DNA of 5,674 bases from Prevotellaceae bacterium (GCA_031264645.1 JAISDR010000150.1:1-5674); one strand, 5' to 3'; counted from the first letter of the stretch, positions 1 through 5,674 are shown. Notes: generated by a model not told the origin, from the letters alone. A program made the numbers and translations.

Positions 1-59
1 AAAATCCATTGCTGTTCAGGTATTTTAATAATAAAAACCGTTCATTGAATATTTTTTAC

Positions 60-67
60 TAAGTTTG
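60..67 (+). promoter_or_regulatory. Putative Bacteroidota-type promoter -7 element for the first gene
   Basis: The bases TAAGTTTG match the Bacteroidota primary sigma factor -7 consensus TAnnTTTG at every fixed position. Transcription would start a few bases downstream, leaving a leader of roughly 20 nt before the ATG at 95. I see no TTTG -33 element at the usual spacing of about 19-21 nt; the nearest partial match, ATTG at 44-47, is too close. The rest of the 5' flank (1-59) is AT-rich with no gene I can support. The element overlaps a possible TTG start at 65, which argues against that start. Confidence 0.5.
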
Positions 68-94
68 CGCGTCAAAATTAGAACGGTATATTAT

Positions 95-598
95 ATGTCA
101 GGTTTTTTATTGGACGAAACAGATCAGAAAATTCTTTTTCACTTGGTATGCAATGCGCGAACGCCTTTTTTGGAAATCGCGCGCGAATGTGGAGTGTCCG
201 GTGCGGTTGTGCACCAGAGAGTGAAGAAAATGGAAGACGCCGGTATAATTGTTGGTTCTCAATTTATTATCAAGCCAGAGACTTTGGGTTATAATGTTTG
301 CGCCTTTATCGGAATACAGCTGACCGAACCGGGAAAGTATAACGAAGTGGCAATTAAGCTGACGCATGTGCCTGAAGTGGTAGAATGTCATTACGTTACC
401 GGCGACTATGCTGTTATGATAAAGGTATTTTGCAGAGACAACAATCATCTGCTGTCGGCGCTTGCGGAAAAAATCCATACAATATCGGGAATTGAGAAGA
501 CTTATACCTTCCTGTCGCTCGACAGGGCTTTTGAACGTCAGATATATGTAAAAGATAAAAGTATTTTAAAACAATTAATAACTGTAAATAATGAATAA
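95..598 (+). CDS. Lrp/AsnC family transcriptional regulator
   Basis: The product (167 aa from this ATG) is a feast/famine-type DNA-binding regulator that normally forms dimers or larger assemblies and responds to amino acids or related small molecules. Residues about 6-50 form the N-terminal winged helix-turn-helix: LDETDQKIL opens it, and FLEIARECGVSGAVVHQRVK is the HTH with its recognition helix, followed by the EDAGII turn into the wing. Residues about 68-145 form the C-terminal RAM (AsnC-type) effector and oligomerisation domain, with VPEVVECHYVTGDYAVMIKV as its hallmark strand-turn-strand. Length is normal for the family. An in-frame TTG at 65 would add ten residues, but it lies inside the likely promoter and the family typically starts just before LDE, so the ATG at 95 is preferred. 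The stop overlaps the next start by 8 nt, so the two genes are probably translated from one message. The target genes and ligand cannot be read from sequence. Confidence 0.93.
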   Translation: MSGFLLDETDQKILFHLVCNARTPFLEIARECGVSGAVVHQRVKKMEDAGIIVGSQFIIKPETLGYNVCAFIGIQLTEPGKYNEVAIKLTHVPEVVECHYVTGDYAVMIKVFCRDNNHLLSALAEKIHTISGIEKTYTFLSLDRAFERQIYVKDKSILKQLITVNNE

Positions 599-1265
599 AA
601 ACATCGCATTGCTGTTGATATTAGGATTGTTGACAGCATGCAAAGAAGAAAAAAGTATGAAAGTATTATTAGAAACAAGCGAGGGAGACATCGTGCTCCA
701 GTTGTATGAAGACACGCCGAAACACAGCGAAAATTTTCTTAAATTAGTTAAGGACGGCTACTATGATGGCGTTATTTTCCACAGGGTTATAGAGGATTTC
801 ATGATTCAGTCGGGCGATCCCGATTCAAAGAATCCGACTCCTGACGGACATTACGGACGCGGCGGTCCAAACTACAAAATCCCGGCGGAAATTTTGACTG
901 AACATCATCATAAAAAAGGCGTTCTGGCAGCCGCGCGCACCGCCAATCCTGCAAAAGAATCGTCCGGTTCGCAGTTTTACATAGTGCAGGGGAAAGTTTT
1001 CGACGCCGAAGATTTGAAGGCTATGGAGGAAAACAAAAAAGCGGTCAATCCGGATTTCAAATTCAGCGAGGAAGCTGTTAAGAATTATACCACAATCGGC
1101 GGTACTCCCCATCTGGACGGCGAATACACTGTTTTCGGAGAAGTTATTGAAGGCTTGGAAATCGTAGATAAAATCTCGTCAACGGAAACACAACAGGGCG
1201 ACAGACCCGTGAAGGATATTTTCATCAAAAAGGCAAGCATAAAGAAAAACAGCCCGGACAAATGA
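591..1265 (+). CDS. Cyclophilin-type peptidyl-prolyl cis-trans isomerase, predicted lipoprotein
   Basis: The enzyme (224 aa) speeds cis-trans isomerisation of Xaa-Pro bonds and so helps proteins fold. The first 17 residues form a lipoprotein signal: a short basic N-terminus, a leucine-rich segment, and the lipobox LTAC with Cys17 as the lipidation site. The protein is therefore probably membrane-anchored outside the cytoplasm. The cyclophilin domain runs from about 23 to 217. [14 protein letters not shown] (63-76) carries the catalytic Arg65 with Phe70 and Gln73, and GSQFYI (126-131) carries the pocket Phe129. The position equivalent to human CypA Trp121 is His174 and that of His126 is Tyr179, so weak cyclosporin binding is expected. 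An insert of about 35 residues (136-170), rich in charge, sits between SQF and LDG, which makes the domain longer than E. coli PpiB. The start overlaps the regulator stop (ATGAATAA) and the stop overlaps pheS (ATGA). An internal ATG at 657 would give a cytoplasmic form. Confidence 0.93.
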   Translation: MNKNIALLLILGLLTACKEEKSMKVLLETSEGDIVLQLYEDTPKHSENFLKLVKDGYYDGVIFHRVIEDFMIQSGDPDSKNPTPDGHYGRGGPNYKIPAEILTEHHHKKGVLAAARTANPAKESSGSQFYIVQGKVFDAEDLKAMEENKKAVNPDFKFSEEAVKNYTTIGGTPHLDGEYTVFGEVIEGLEIVDKISSTETQQGDRPVKDIFIKKASIKKNSPDK

Positions 1266-2281
1266 GAGAAAAGATAGAACGGCTAAGAAAAAAAATTGAG
1301 GAGTTTAAACCGGAAACTCCTCAAGAGCTGGAAGAGTTTCGCATACGTATTTCAGGTAAAAAAGGCGAACTCACCGAAATGTTCGAAGACTTTAAAAATG
1401 TCGCTTCCGAACAGAAAAAAGAATTTGGAAAACTCCTGAACGAGATAAAAAATCTGATACAGGAGAAACTGAAATCACAAAAGGAGCTTTTCGACAATAT
1501 TGAAACCGGTAAAAGCATAGCCGACAAAACTCTGCCTGCATTTGCCGGCAGTCTTGGCTCGAGGCATCCCATTTCTTTAGCAAAAAACGAGATACTGGAA
1601 ATTTTTACCCGTCTGGGATTTACCGTTGCCGACGGTCCCGAAATTGAGGATGACTGGCATGTGTTTTCAGCCCTGAATTTTCCTCCAAACCATCCGGCAA
1701 GGGATATGCAGGACACGTTTTTCATAGAGCAGAATCCTGACATACTGTTAAGAACGCATACAAGTTCCATACAGGTGCGGACTATGGAACGACAGAAACC
1801 GCCGATAAGGGTTGTCTGTCCCGGAAGAGTATTCCGCAACGAAGCGATTTCGGCAAGGGCGCATTGCATTTTTCATCAGGTAGAAGGCTTGTATATTGAT
1901 AGAAACGTGTCGTTTGCTGATATGAAACAGACGCTTCTGTATTTTGCCCGCGAAATGTTCGGCGAAAATACGGAGATAAGGCTGCGTCCCTCGTTTTTCC
2001 CTTTCACCGAACCCTCTGCCGAAATGGACGTGTCGTGTAAAATATGCGGCGGCAAAGGATGCAACATCTGCAAGCATACGGGATGGCTCGAAGTTCTTGG
2101 TTGCGGCATTGTCGATCCCAATGTGCTGGATGCATGTGGAATAGACAGCAAAGAATATACGGGATTCGCCTTCGGAATGGGCGTCGAACGTTTGGCAATG
2201 CTTAAATGGCAGGTAAAGGATTTGAGACTGTATTTCGAAAACGACGTCCGCTTCCTCGAACAGTTCCAATCTGTTGTATAA
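1262..2281 (+). CDS. pheS: Phenylalanine--tRNA ligase alpha subunit
   Basis: PheS (339 aa, normal length) is the catalytic subunit of the cytoplasmic alpha2-beta2 phenylalanyl-tRNA synthetase, which attaches Phe to tRNA-Phe using ATP. Residues 1-85 are a charged coiled-coil arm that contacts tRNA. The class II catalytic core follows: motif 1 near [14 protein letters not shown] (102-115), the THTSS element (165-169), motif 2 at 186-209 (GRVFRNEA...FHQVEG), [13 protein letters not shown] (242-254), and motif 3 with [14 protein letters not shown] (301-314). Ala303 in the phenylalanine pocket corresponds to the ordinary Ala of the E. coli enzyme. Motif 2 reads SARAH where many bacteria have DxTH, a variant I associate with Bacteroidota. 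Cys259, Cys262, Cys267 and Cys270 form a CxxCx4CxxC knuckle that may bind zinc. The partner pheT is not adjacent; tsaB follows instead. The start is set by the ATGA overlap with the upstream gene. Confidence 0.97.
   Translation: MREKIERLRKKIEEFKPETPQELEEFRIRISGKKGELTEMFEDFKNVASEQKKEFGKLLNEIKNLIQEKLKSQKELFDNIETGKSIADKTLPAFAGSLGSRHPISLAKNEILEIFTRLGFTVADGPEIEDDWHVFSALNFPPNHPARDMQDTFFIEQNPDILLRTHTSSIQVRTMERQKPPIRVVCPGRVFRNEAISARAHCIFHQVEGLYIDRNVSFADMKQTLLYFAREMFGENTEIRLRPSFFPFTEPSAEMDVSCKICGGKGCNICKHTGWLEVLGCGIVDPNVLDACGIDSKEYTGFAFGMGVERLAMLKWQVKDLRLYFENDVRFLEQFQSVV
1288..1324 (-). terminator. Terminator-like inverted repeat inside pheS, oriented on the minus strand
   Basis: Bases 1296-1306 (TTGAGGAGTTT) and 1314-1324 (AAACTCCTCAA) are perfect reverse complements, giving an 11-bp stem around a 7-base loop (AAACCGG). 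On the + strand the stem is preceded by eight A residues (1288-1295), so a minus-strand transcript would form the hairpin and then run into eight U residues, the layout of an intrinsic terminator. It lies in pheS codons 12-21. The same repeat would form a hairpin in the pheS mRNA about 35 nt after the start codon. The geometry is directly visible; any function in ending antisense transcription or tuning pheS translation is inference. Only 4 of 11 pairs are G-C, so it is moderately stable. Confidence 0.4.
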
Positions 2282-3061
2282 TTGAAAACGGAAAAATCAA
2301 AAGCCGGCAGTCCGGATTGCATAATTCTCGGTATAGAAACCGGAGGCGACAATTGTTCCGTCGTCCTGTCGAAAGGCTGCGAAATTATTGCGTTAAAAGA
2401 AAAGGCAGGCAGGGAACATTCGAAATATCTGTCGGTTTTTATCGACGATGTTGTCAGGGATTCGGGACTTTCGTACAGTGATATCGACGCTGTCGCCGTG
2501 GGCAAGGGTCCCGGTTCGTATACCGGATTGAGAATAGGAGTCGGCACAGCCAAAGGAATATGCTATGGCGTCGGCAAGCCTCTGATTGCGATAAATAGCC
2601 TGCTGTCTCTGGTTTCGACATGCCGAAATGTTTTATCGCCCGCTTCTTCATCGCTTGTATACTGTCCCCTGATTGACGCGCGCAGGCTTGAAGTCTATAC
2701 CGCTCTGTTCGATATGTCATTACATCAACTTTCCGATACGGAGGCAATGATAATTTCCGAAAACAGCTTTGCAGAAATACTGTCCACTCAAAAAGTCTGT
2801 TTCTTCGGCAGCGGAGCAAAGAAATGTAAAGAGATAATCAAAAGCCCCAATGCAATATTCGCCGATATCGAAAATTCGGCTTCGGGTCTTGTATATCCTG
2901 CTGTTGAAGCGTTTAATAACAGTCAATTCGAAGATGCAGCCTACTTTGAGCCTTTCTATCTGAAAGATTTTGTTGTGACCGAAAAGAAAAAGAGTTCCGT
3001 AAACGATTCAAAAAAATCTGTATCTTTGCGGCTGTGTAATTTAAAAAAAATGATTAATTAA
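2282..3061 (+). CDS. tsaB: tRNA threonylcarbamoyladenosine biosynthesis protein TsaB
   Basis: TsaB (YeaZ) is the non-catalytic partner of TsaD in the cytoplasmic complex that transfers the threonylcarbamoyl group to A37 of tRNAs reading ANN codons. The ASKHA fold is visible: ILGIETGGDNCSVVLS (15-30) is the first phosphate-loop strand pair, GKGPGSYTGLRIGVGTAKGI (74-93) is the family signature, IDARRLEVYTALFD (131-144) follows, and YFEPFYLKDFVV (221-232) is the usual C-terminal end. The product is 259 aa, longer than the typical roughly 220-235, because of a basic tail (233-259) that looks non-conserved. The start is TTG, directly after the pheS TAA and in the same frame. No other ATG, GTG or TTG lies in frame before the conserved ILGIET strand, so this start is effectively forced. 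Eleven residues precede the domain. Translation is probably coupled to termination of pheS. The tail overlaps a likely promoter for the downstream genes. Confidence 0.92.
   Translation: MKTEKSKAGSPDCIILGIETGGDNCSVVLSKGCEIIALKEKAGREHSKYLSVFIDDVVRDSGLSYSDIDAVAVGKGPGSYTGLRIGVGTAKGICYGVGKPLIAINSLLSLVSTCRNVLSPASSSLVYCPLIDARRLEVYTALFDMSLHQLSDTEAMIISENSFAEILSTQKVCFFGSGAKKCKEIIKSPNAIFADIENSASGLVYPAVEAFNNSQFEDAAYFEPFYLKDFVVTEKKKSSVNDSKKSVSLRLCNLKKMIN
3021..3028 (+). promoter_or_regulatory. Putative promoter -7 element for nfnAB, inside the tsaB 3' end
   Basis: The bases TATCTTTG, followed by CG, match the Bacteroidota -7 consensus TAnnTTTG exactly. A start a few bases downstream would leave a leader of about 55 nt before the nfnA ATG at 3091. 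The -33 element is poor: around 2995-2999 there is only TTCCG where TTTG is expected. Between the tsaB stop and nfnA (3062-3090) the sequence is AT-rich with no terminator hairpin, so readthrough from tsaB is also possible. Confidence 0.5.
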
Positions 3062-3090
3062 TGCTATATAATTATAACTAACTGTATTTG

Positions 3091-3930
3091 ATGAATAAAA
3101 TTATTAGTAAGGAATATTTTTCAGCTAAGGTTGTAAAGTTTGAAGTAGAAGCGCCCCTGATTGCAAAAGCCCACCGGGCGGGACATTTCGTGATCGTCAG
3201 AACCGGCGATAAGGGAGAACGGGTTCCGCTGACCATTGCCGAATCCAGTCTGGAAAAAGGGACGATTACCCTTGTAGTACAGCAGGTAGGCGTCTCGTCG
3301 ACAAAACTGTGCGCCTTGAACGAAGGCGACTATATCACAGACCTGGTCGGACCTTTGGGACAGGCGACGCACATCGAAAACTTCGGTACGGTCGTTTGCG
3401 CATGCGGAGGCGTGGGTACTGCGCCAATGCTTCCCATTGTCAAGGCTTTGAAGGAATCGGGAAACCGTGTGATTACAGTTCTTGCCGCGCGTACCGGGGA
3501 CTTGATTATCATGGAAGAGCAGATGAGAAAACTGTCCGACGAACTGGTAATCATGACCGACGACGGCTCGTATGGGAACAAGGGACTGGTTACTAACGGA
3601 GTCGAAATGATTATCCAGCGCGAAAAAGTCGACAAGTGCGTAACAATAGGACCTGCCGTGATGATGAAATTCGTAAGCATCCTGACAAAAAAGTACGGTA
3701 TCCCGACTGTTGCCTCCCTGAATACCATAATGGTAGACGGTACGGGAATGTGCGGAGCATGCCGTGTAAGCGTGGGCGGCGAGACTAAGTTCGTATGCGT
3801 GGACGGTCCCGAATTTGACGCCCATCTGGTCGATTTCGACGAAATGATGATGCGCCTGAGCGGTTACCGGGATATCGAACGCTCGGATATGTACAAGATT
3901 GAAAACAAGTGTAAAGCCGGAACAAATTAG
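3091..3930 (+). CDS. nfnA: NfnA-like (SudB/PyrK-like) FAD and [2Fe-2S] subunit of ferredoxin:NADP+ oxidoreductase
   Basis: This 279-aa protein belongs to the ferredoxin-NADP reductase fold shared by PyrK, SudB and NfnA. RVPLTIA (44-50) is the FAD-binding motif, ACGGVGTAPMLP (104-115) is the NAD(H) pyrophosphate loop, and the C-terminus holds a [2Fe-2S] site arranged Asp216-x4-Cys221-x2-Cys224-x11-Cys236. PyrK of dihydroorotate dehydrogenase has Cys at the first position; Asp there is the arrangement described for NfnA of Thermotoga maritima. Together with the adjacent nfnB and no pyrD in view, this favours NfnA, where this subunit handles NADH and the partner bifurcates electrons to ferredoxin and NADPH. 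Database names for such proteins are often 'sulfide/dihydroorotate dehydrogenase-like FAD/NAD-binding protein'. A TTG at 3088 immediately precedes the ATG; the ATG gives the natural MNKIISKEYF start. Only 3 nt separate it from nfnB. Confidence 0.88.
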   Translation: MNKIISKEYFSAKVVKFEVEAPLIAKAHRAGHFVIVRTGDKGERVPLTIAESSLEKGTITLVVQQVGVSSTKLCALNEGDYITDLVGPLGQATHIENFGTVVCACGGVGTAPMLPIVKALKESGNRVITVLAARTGDLIIMEEQMRKLSDELVIMTDDGSYGNKGLVTNGVEMIIQREKVDKCVTIGPAVMMKFVSILTKKYGIPTVASLNTIMVDGTGMCGACRVSVGGETKFVCVDGPEFDAHLVDFDEMMMRLSGYRDIERSDMYKIENKCKAGTN

Positions 3931-3933
3931 ATT

Positions 3934-5388
3934 ATGGAAAAGAGAAACGAGGCATGGCGCGCGGAATTGCGCAGCACAATGAAAGCAAAGGAACGGGCAG
4001 ACATCCGGCGTGTACACATGCCGGAAGCGAATCCGGAAATCCGCAGCCGCAATACCGAAGAAGTGAATTTGGGCTTGACGGCGGAAATGGCTGTAAACGA
4101 AGCGCGACGCTGTCTGGACTGTGCCAAGCCAAGCTGTATCGAAGGCTGTCCTGTGGAAATAGACATCCCTTCGTTTATTAAAAATATCGAAAGAAGCGAA
4201 TTTCTTGAAGCTGCCAAAGTCCTGAAAGCAACTTCGGCGCTTCCTGCCGTTTGCGGGCGTGTCTGTCCGCAGGAAAAACAGTGCGAAGCCAGGTGTATCC
4301 ACGTAAAGATGAAGAAGGAAGCCGTAGCCATCGGTTATCTCGAACGTTTCGCCGCCGATTACGAACGCGAGAGCGGACAGGTCTCGATACCCGAAACCGC
4401 TCCCGCCAACGGAATTAAAATCGCCGTAGTCGGTTCGGGTCCTGCGGGACTGTCGTTCAGCGGGGATATGGCAAAGTCGGGATATTCGATTACTGTGTTT
4501 GAGGCGCTGCACGAAATCGGCGGAGTGCTGAAATACGGAATCCCTGTTTTTCGACTGCCTAACGAGATAGTTGATGTGGAAATCGACAGTCTTCGCTCTA
4601 TGGGAGTGAAGTTTGTGAATAACTGCATTGTCGGGAAAACGCTCAGCATCGACGATCTGAAAGAGGAAGGATTTCGCGGAATTTTCGTGGGAAGCGGAGC
4701 GGGACTGCCCCGTTTTATGAATATTAAGGGAGAAAATCTGGTCGGAGTAATGTCTTCGAACGAGTATCTTACACGCGTCAACCTGATGGACGCTAACAAT
4801 CCCGAATCTGATACGCCCGTCCTGACAGGCAAAAGAGTGGCGGTCATCGGAGGAGGAAATACGGCGATGGATTCCGTGAGAACAGCCCGCAGACTGGGCG
4901 CCGAAAGGGCAATGATTGTGTACCGCCGTTCGGAGGAAGAGATGCCGGCGCGTATCGAAGAAGTTAAGCACGCGAAAGAAGAAGGCATTGAGTTTATGAC
5001 TTTGCGCAATCCTGTCGAGTATCGCGGCGACGAACATGGACGCGTAAGCCACATGCTACTGCAGGTTATGAAACTCGGAGAACCCGACGCTTCGGGCAGA
5101 CGTTCGCCGGAGGAAGTCCCCGGTGAAACGGAACTGATTGAGGTCGACGAGGTCATCGTCAGTGTTGGCGTTTCTCCCAATCCGCTGATTCCTTCTTCCG
5201 TAAAGGGATTGAACGTCAGCCGGTGGGGAACGGTTACGGTGAACGGCGAAACCATGCAGTCGGACATTCCGATGATTTTTGCCGGCGGCGATATTGTCCG
5301 CGGAGGCGCCACCGTGATTCTCGCAATGGGCGACGGTCGACGGGCAGCCAGGGCAATGGATAAATGGATTAAAGAACAAAAGGAATGA
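3934..5388 (+). CDS. nfnB: NfnB-like NADPH-dependent oxidoreductase, glutamate synthase small-chain family (GltA/SudA)
   Basis: This 484-aa cytoplasmic flavoprotein has the architecture of the glutamate synthase small chain and of NfnB. An N-terminal ferredoxin-like domain carries two cysteine groups for [4Fe-4S] clusters: Cys60, 63, 68, 72 and Cys107, 111, 117, 121. The FAD-binding Rossmann motif is VVGSGPAGLSFSG (165-177), the NADP(H)-binding motif is VIGGGNTAMDS (304-314) with basic residues YRRSEEEMPAR after it, and the closing FAD segment is FAGGDIVRGGATVILAMGDG (449-468). As NfnB it would bind NADPH and ferredoxin and hold the bifurcating FAD. The same family also serves as GltD with a large GltB subunit, but no large subunit is next to it, while an NfnA-type partner lies 3 nt upstream. 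Many databases will call it 'NADPH-dependent glutamate synthase' (gltA). The length is slightly above typical NfnB owing to about 20 extra N-terminal residues. The ATG start is the first in frame after the nfnA stop. Confidence 0.9.
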   Translation: MEKRNEAWRAELRSTMKAKERADIRRVHMPEANPEIRSRNTEEVNLGLTAEMAVNEARRCLDCAKPSCIEGCPVEIDIPSFIKNIERSEFLEAAKVLKATSALPAVCGRVCPQEKQCEARCIHVKMKKEAVAIGYLERFAADYERESGQVSIPETAPANGIKIAVVGSGPAGLSFSGDMAKSGYSITVFEALHEIGGVLKYGIPVFRLPNEIVDVEIDSLRSMGVKFVNNCIVGKTLSIDDLKEEGFRGIFVGSGAGLPRFMNIKGENLVGVMSSNEYLTRVNLMDANNPESDTPVLTGKRVAVIGGGNTAMDSVRTARRLGAERAMIVYRRSEEEMPARIEEVKHAKEEGIEFMTLRNPVEYRGDEHGRVSHMLLQVMKLGEPDASGRRSPEEVPGETELIEVDEVIVSVGVSPNPLIPSSVKGLNVSRWGTVTVNGETMQSDIPMIFAGGDIVRGGATVILAMGDGRRAARAMDKWIKEQKE

Positions 5389-5408
5389 CGGTTTTTTCGA
5401 AGACATGA
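5385..5408 (+). other. Seven-codon mini-ORF bridging nfnB and crcB
   Basis: The reading frame ATG...TGA encodes MTVFSKT. Its start overlaps the nfnB stop as ATGA (5385-5388), and its stop overlaps the crcB start as ATGA (5405-5408). It could pass ribosomes from nfnB to crcB by termination-reinitiation. It is too short to judge by coding statistics and may be accidental. Confidence 0.2.
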
Positions 5409-5674
5409 AAACTCTTTTACTGATAGGACTGGGCGGCGGTCTGGGAAGCATGTTGCGATATCTTGCAAGCTGTTTCATCACAAGCCGTATCACCCGTTTT
5501 CCCGCAATCTGCGGAACATTTGCAGTGAACTTTACCGGATGCCTGCTGATCGGCATTGCATTCGGACTGGCAGAGCGTTATTCGTGGTTTTCCCCACAGA
5601 TGAGACTGTTTGTCACGACAGGAATCTGCGGAGGATATACTACTTTTTCGGCTTTTGCATACGAAAACATTGAC
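5405..5674 (+). CDS. crcB: Fluoride ion channel CrcB/FluC, 5' part cut by window edge
   Basis: The 90 codons present encode the N-terminal three quarters of a small inner-membrane fluoride channel that works as an antiparallel dimer and lets toxic fluoride leave the cell. The family motifs appear in order: GGGLGSMLRY (10-19) in the first membrane helix, with Arg18; GTFAVNFTGCLLIG (37-50) in the second, with pore Asn42; and GICGGYTTFSAF (73-84) in the third, which carries the TTFS pore-lining element and the glycine-containing break near the central sodium site. The reading frame is open to the last base, and the fourth helix lies beyond the window. The ATG at 5405 is the first start in frame and matches the usual family N-terminus. 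It lies 16 nt after nfnB, too close for a crcB-type fluoride riboswitch directly upstream, so expression probably follows nfnAB. Confidence 0.93.
   Translation, partial: MKTLLLIGLGGGLGSMLRYLASCFITSRITRFPAICGTFAVNFTGCLLIGIAFGLAERYSWFSPQMRLFVTTGICGGYTTFSAFAYENID

Noticed and set aside
2..28. Possible C-terminal end of an upstream gene (frame reading KSIAVQVF then stop).
   Set aside because: Eight codons are too few to support a gene, and other frames are equally open over this distance.
19..39. Imperfect AT-rich hairpin (GGT-ATTT with AAA-AACC) that might terminate an upstream gene.
   Set aside because: The stem is short, has a mismatch, contains only two G-C pairs and no U-run follows directly.
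1876..2553. Minus-strand open frames across pheS and tsaB.
   Set aside because: They lie opposite well-conserved genes, span the gene junction without regard to it, and show no recognisable domain.
3083..3090. TGTATTTG just before the nfnA ATG as a promoter -7 element.
   Set aside because: It breaks the consensus at the fixed A and touches the start codon, so it would need a start inside the gene; the exact match at 3021-3028 is better placed.
3091..3930. PyrK, electron-transfer subunit of dihydroorotate dehydrogenase.
   Set aside because: The first cluster ligand is Asp rather than Cys, no pyrD is adjacent, and an NfnB-type gene follows at once.
3121..5052. A 643-codon open frame on the minus strand opposite nfnA and nfnB.
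   Set aside because: Its codons are in exact register with the sense codons, so it stays open simply because the sense genes lack TTA, CTA and TCA. It ends at the TCA in nfnA and is bounded near 5056 by a CTA in nfnB. The translation resembles no known family.
5389..5404. Fluoride (crcB) riboswitch upstream of crcB.
   Set aside because: The gap is only 16 nt and contains none of the conserved riboswitch core.

Overview
The window reads as a compact, chromosomal, housekeeping stretch from a member of the Bacteroidota, most likely Bacteroidales-like. The evidence is: two perfect matches to the Bacteroidota sigma(ABfr) -7 element TAnnTTTG; no convincing Shine-Dalgarno sequence before any of the starts; a PheS with the SARAH version of class II motif 2; and an Lrp-family regulator of the type common in that phylum. 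All genes lie on the + strand and are packed end to end. The window holds no RNA gene, insertion sequence, CRISPR array or phage gene that I could recognise.

Layout. Bases 1-94 are an AT-rich 5' flank with a promoter -7 element (60-67). An Lrp/AsnC-family regulator (95-598) overlaps by 8 nt a lipoprotein cyclophilin peptidyl-prolyl isomerase (591-1265), which overlaps by 4 nt pheS (1262-2281). pheS is followed with zero spacing and in the same reading frame by tsaB (2282-3061, TTG start). After a 29-nt gap come nfnA (3091-3930) and, 3 nt later, nfnB (3934-5388), together a probable electron-bifurcating NADH-dependent ferredoxin:NADP+ oxidoreductase. A fluoride channel gene (crcB/fluC, from 5405) starts 16 nt later and runs off the right edge.

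How the genes fit together. The first block is about making and folding proteins: PheS charges tRNA-Phe, TsaB supports t6A modification of ANN-decoding tRNAs, and the lipoprotein cyclophilin probably assists folding outside the cytoplasm. The second block is redox balance: NfnAB links NADH, NADPH and ferredoxin pools. FluC exports fluoride. A second -7 element buried in the 3' end of tsaB suggests that nfnAB and crcB can be transcribed separately from the upstream genes.

I did not find a clearly new biological system. The most unusual structures are an 11-bp perfect inverted repeat near the start of pheS that looks like an intrinsic terminator on the - strand, the direct in-frame TAA-TTG junction between pheS and tsaB, and the promoter that has become part of the tsaB coding tail.
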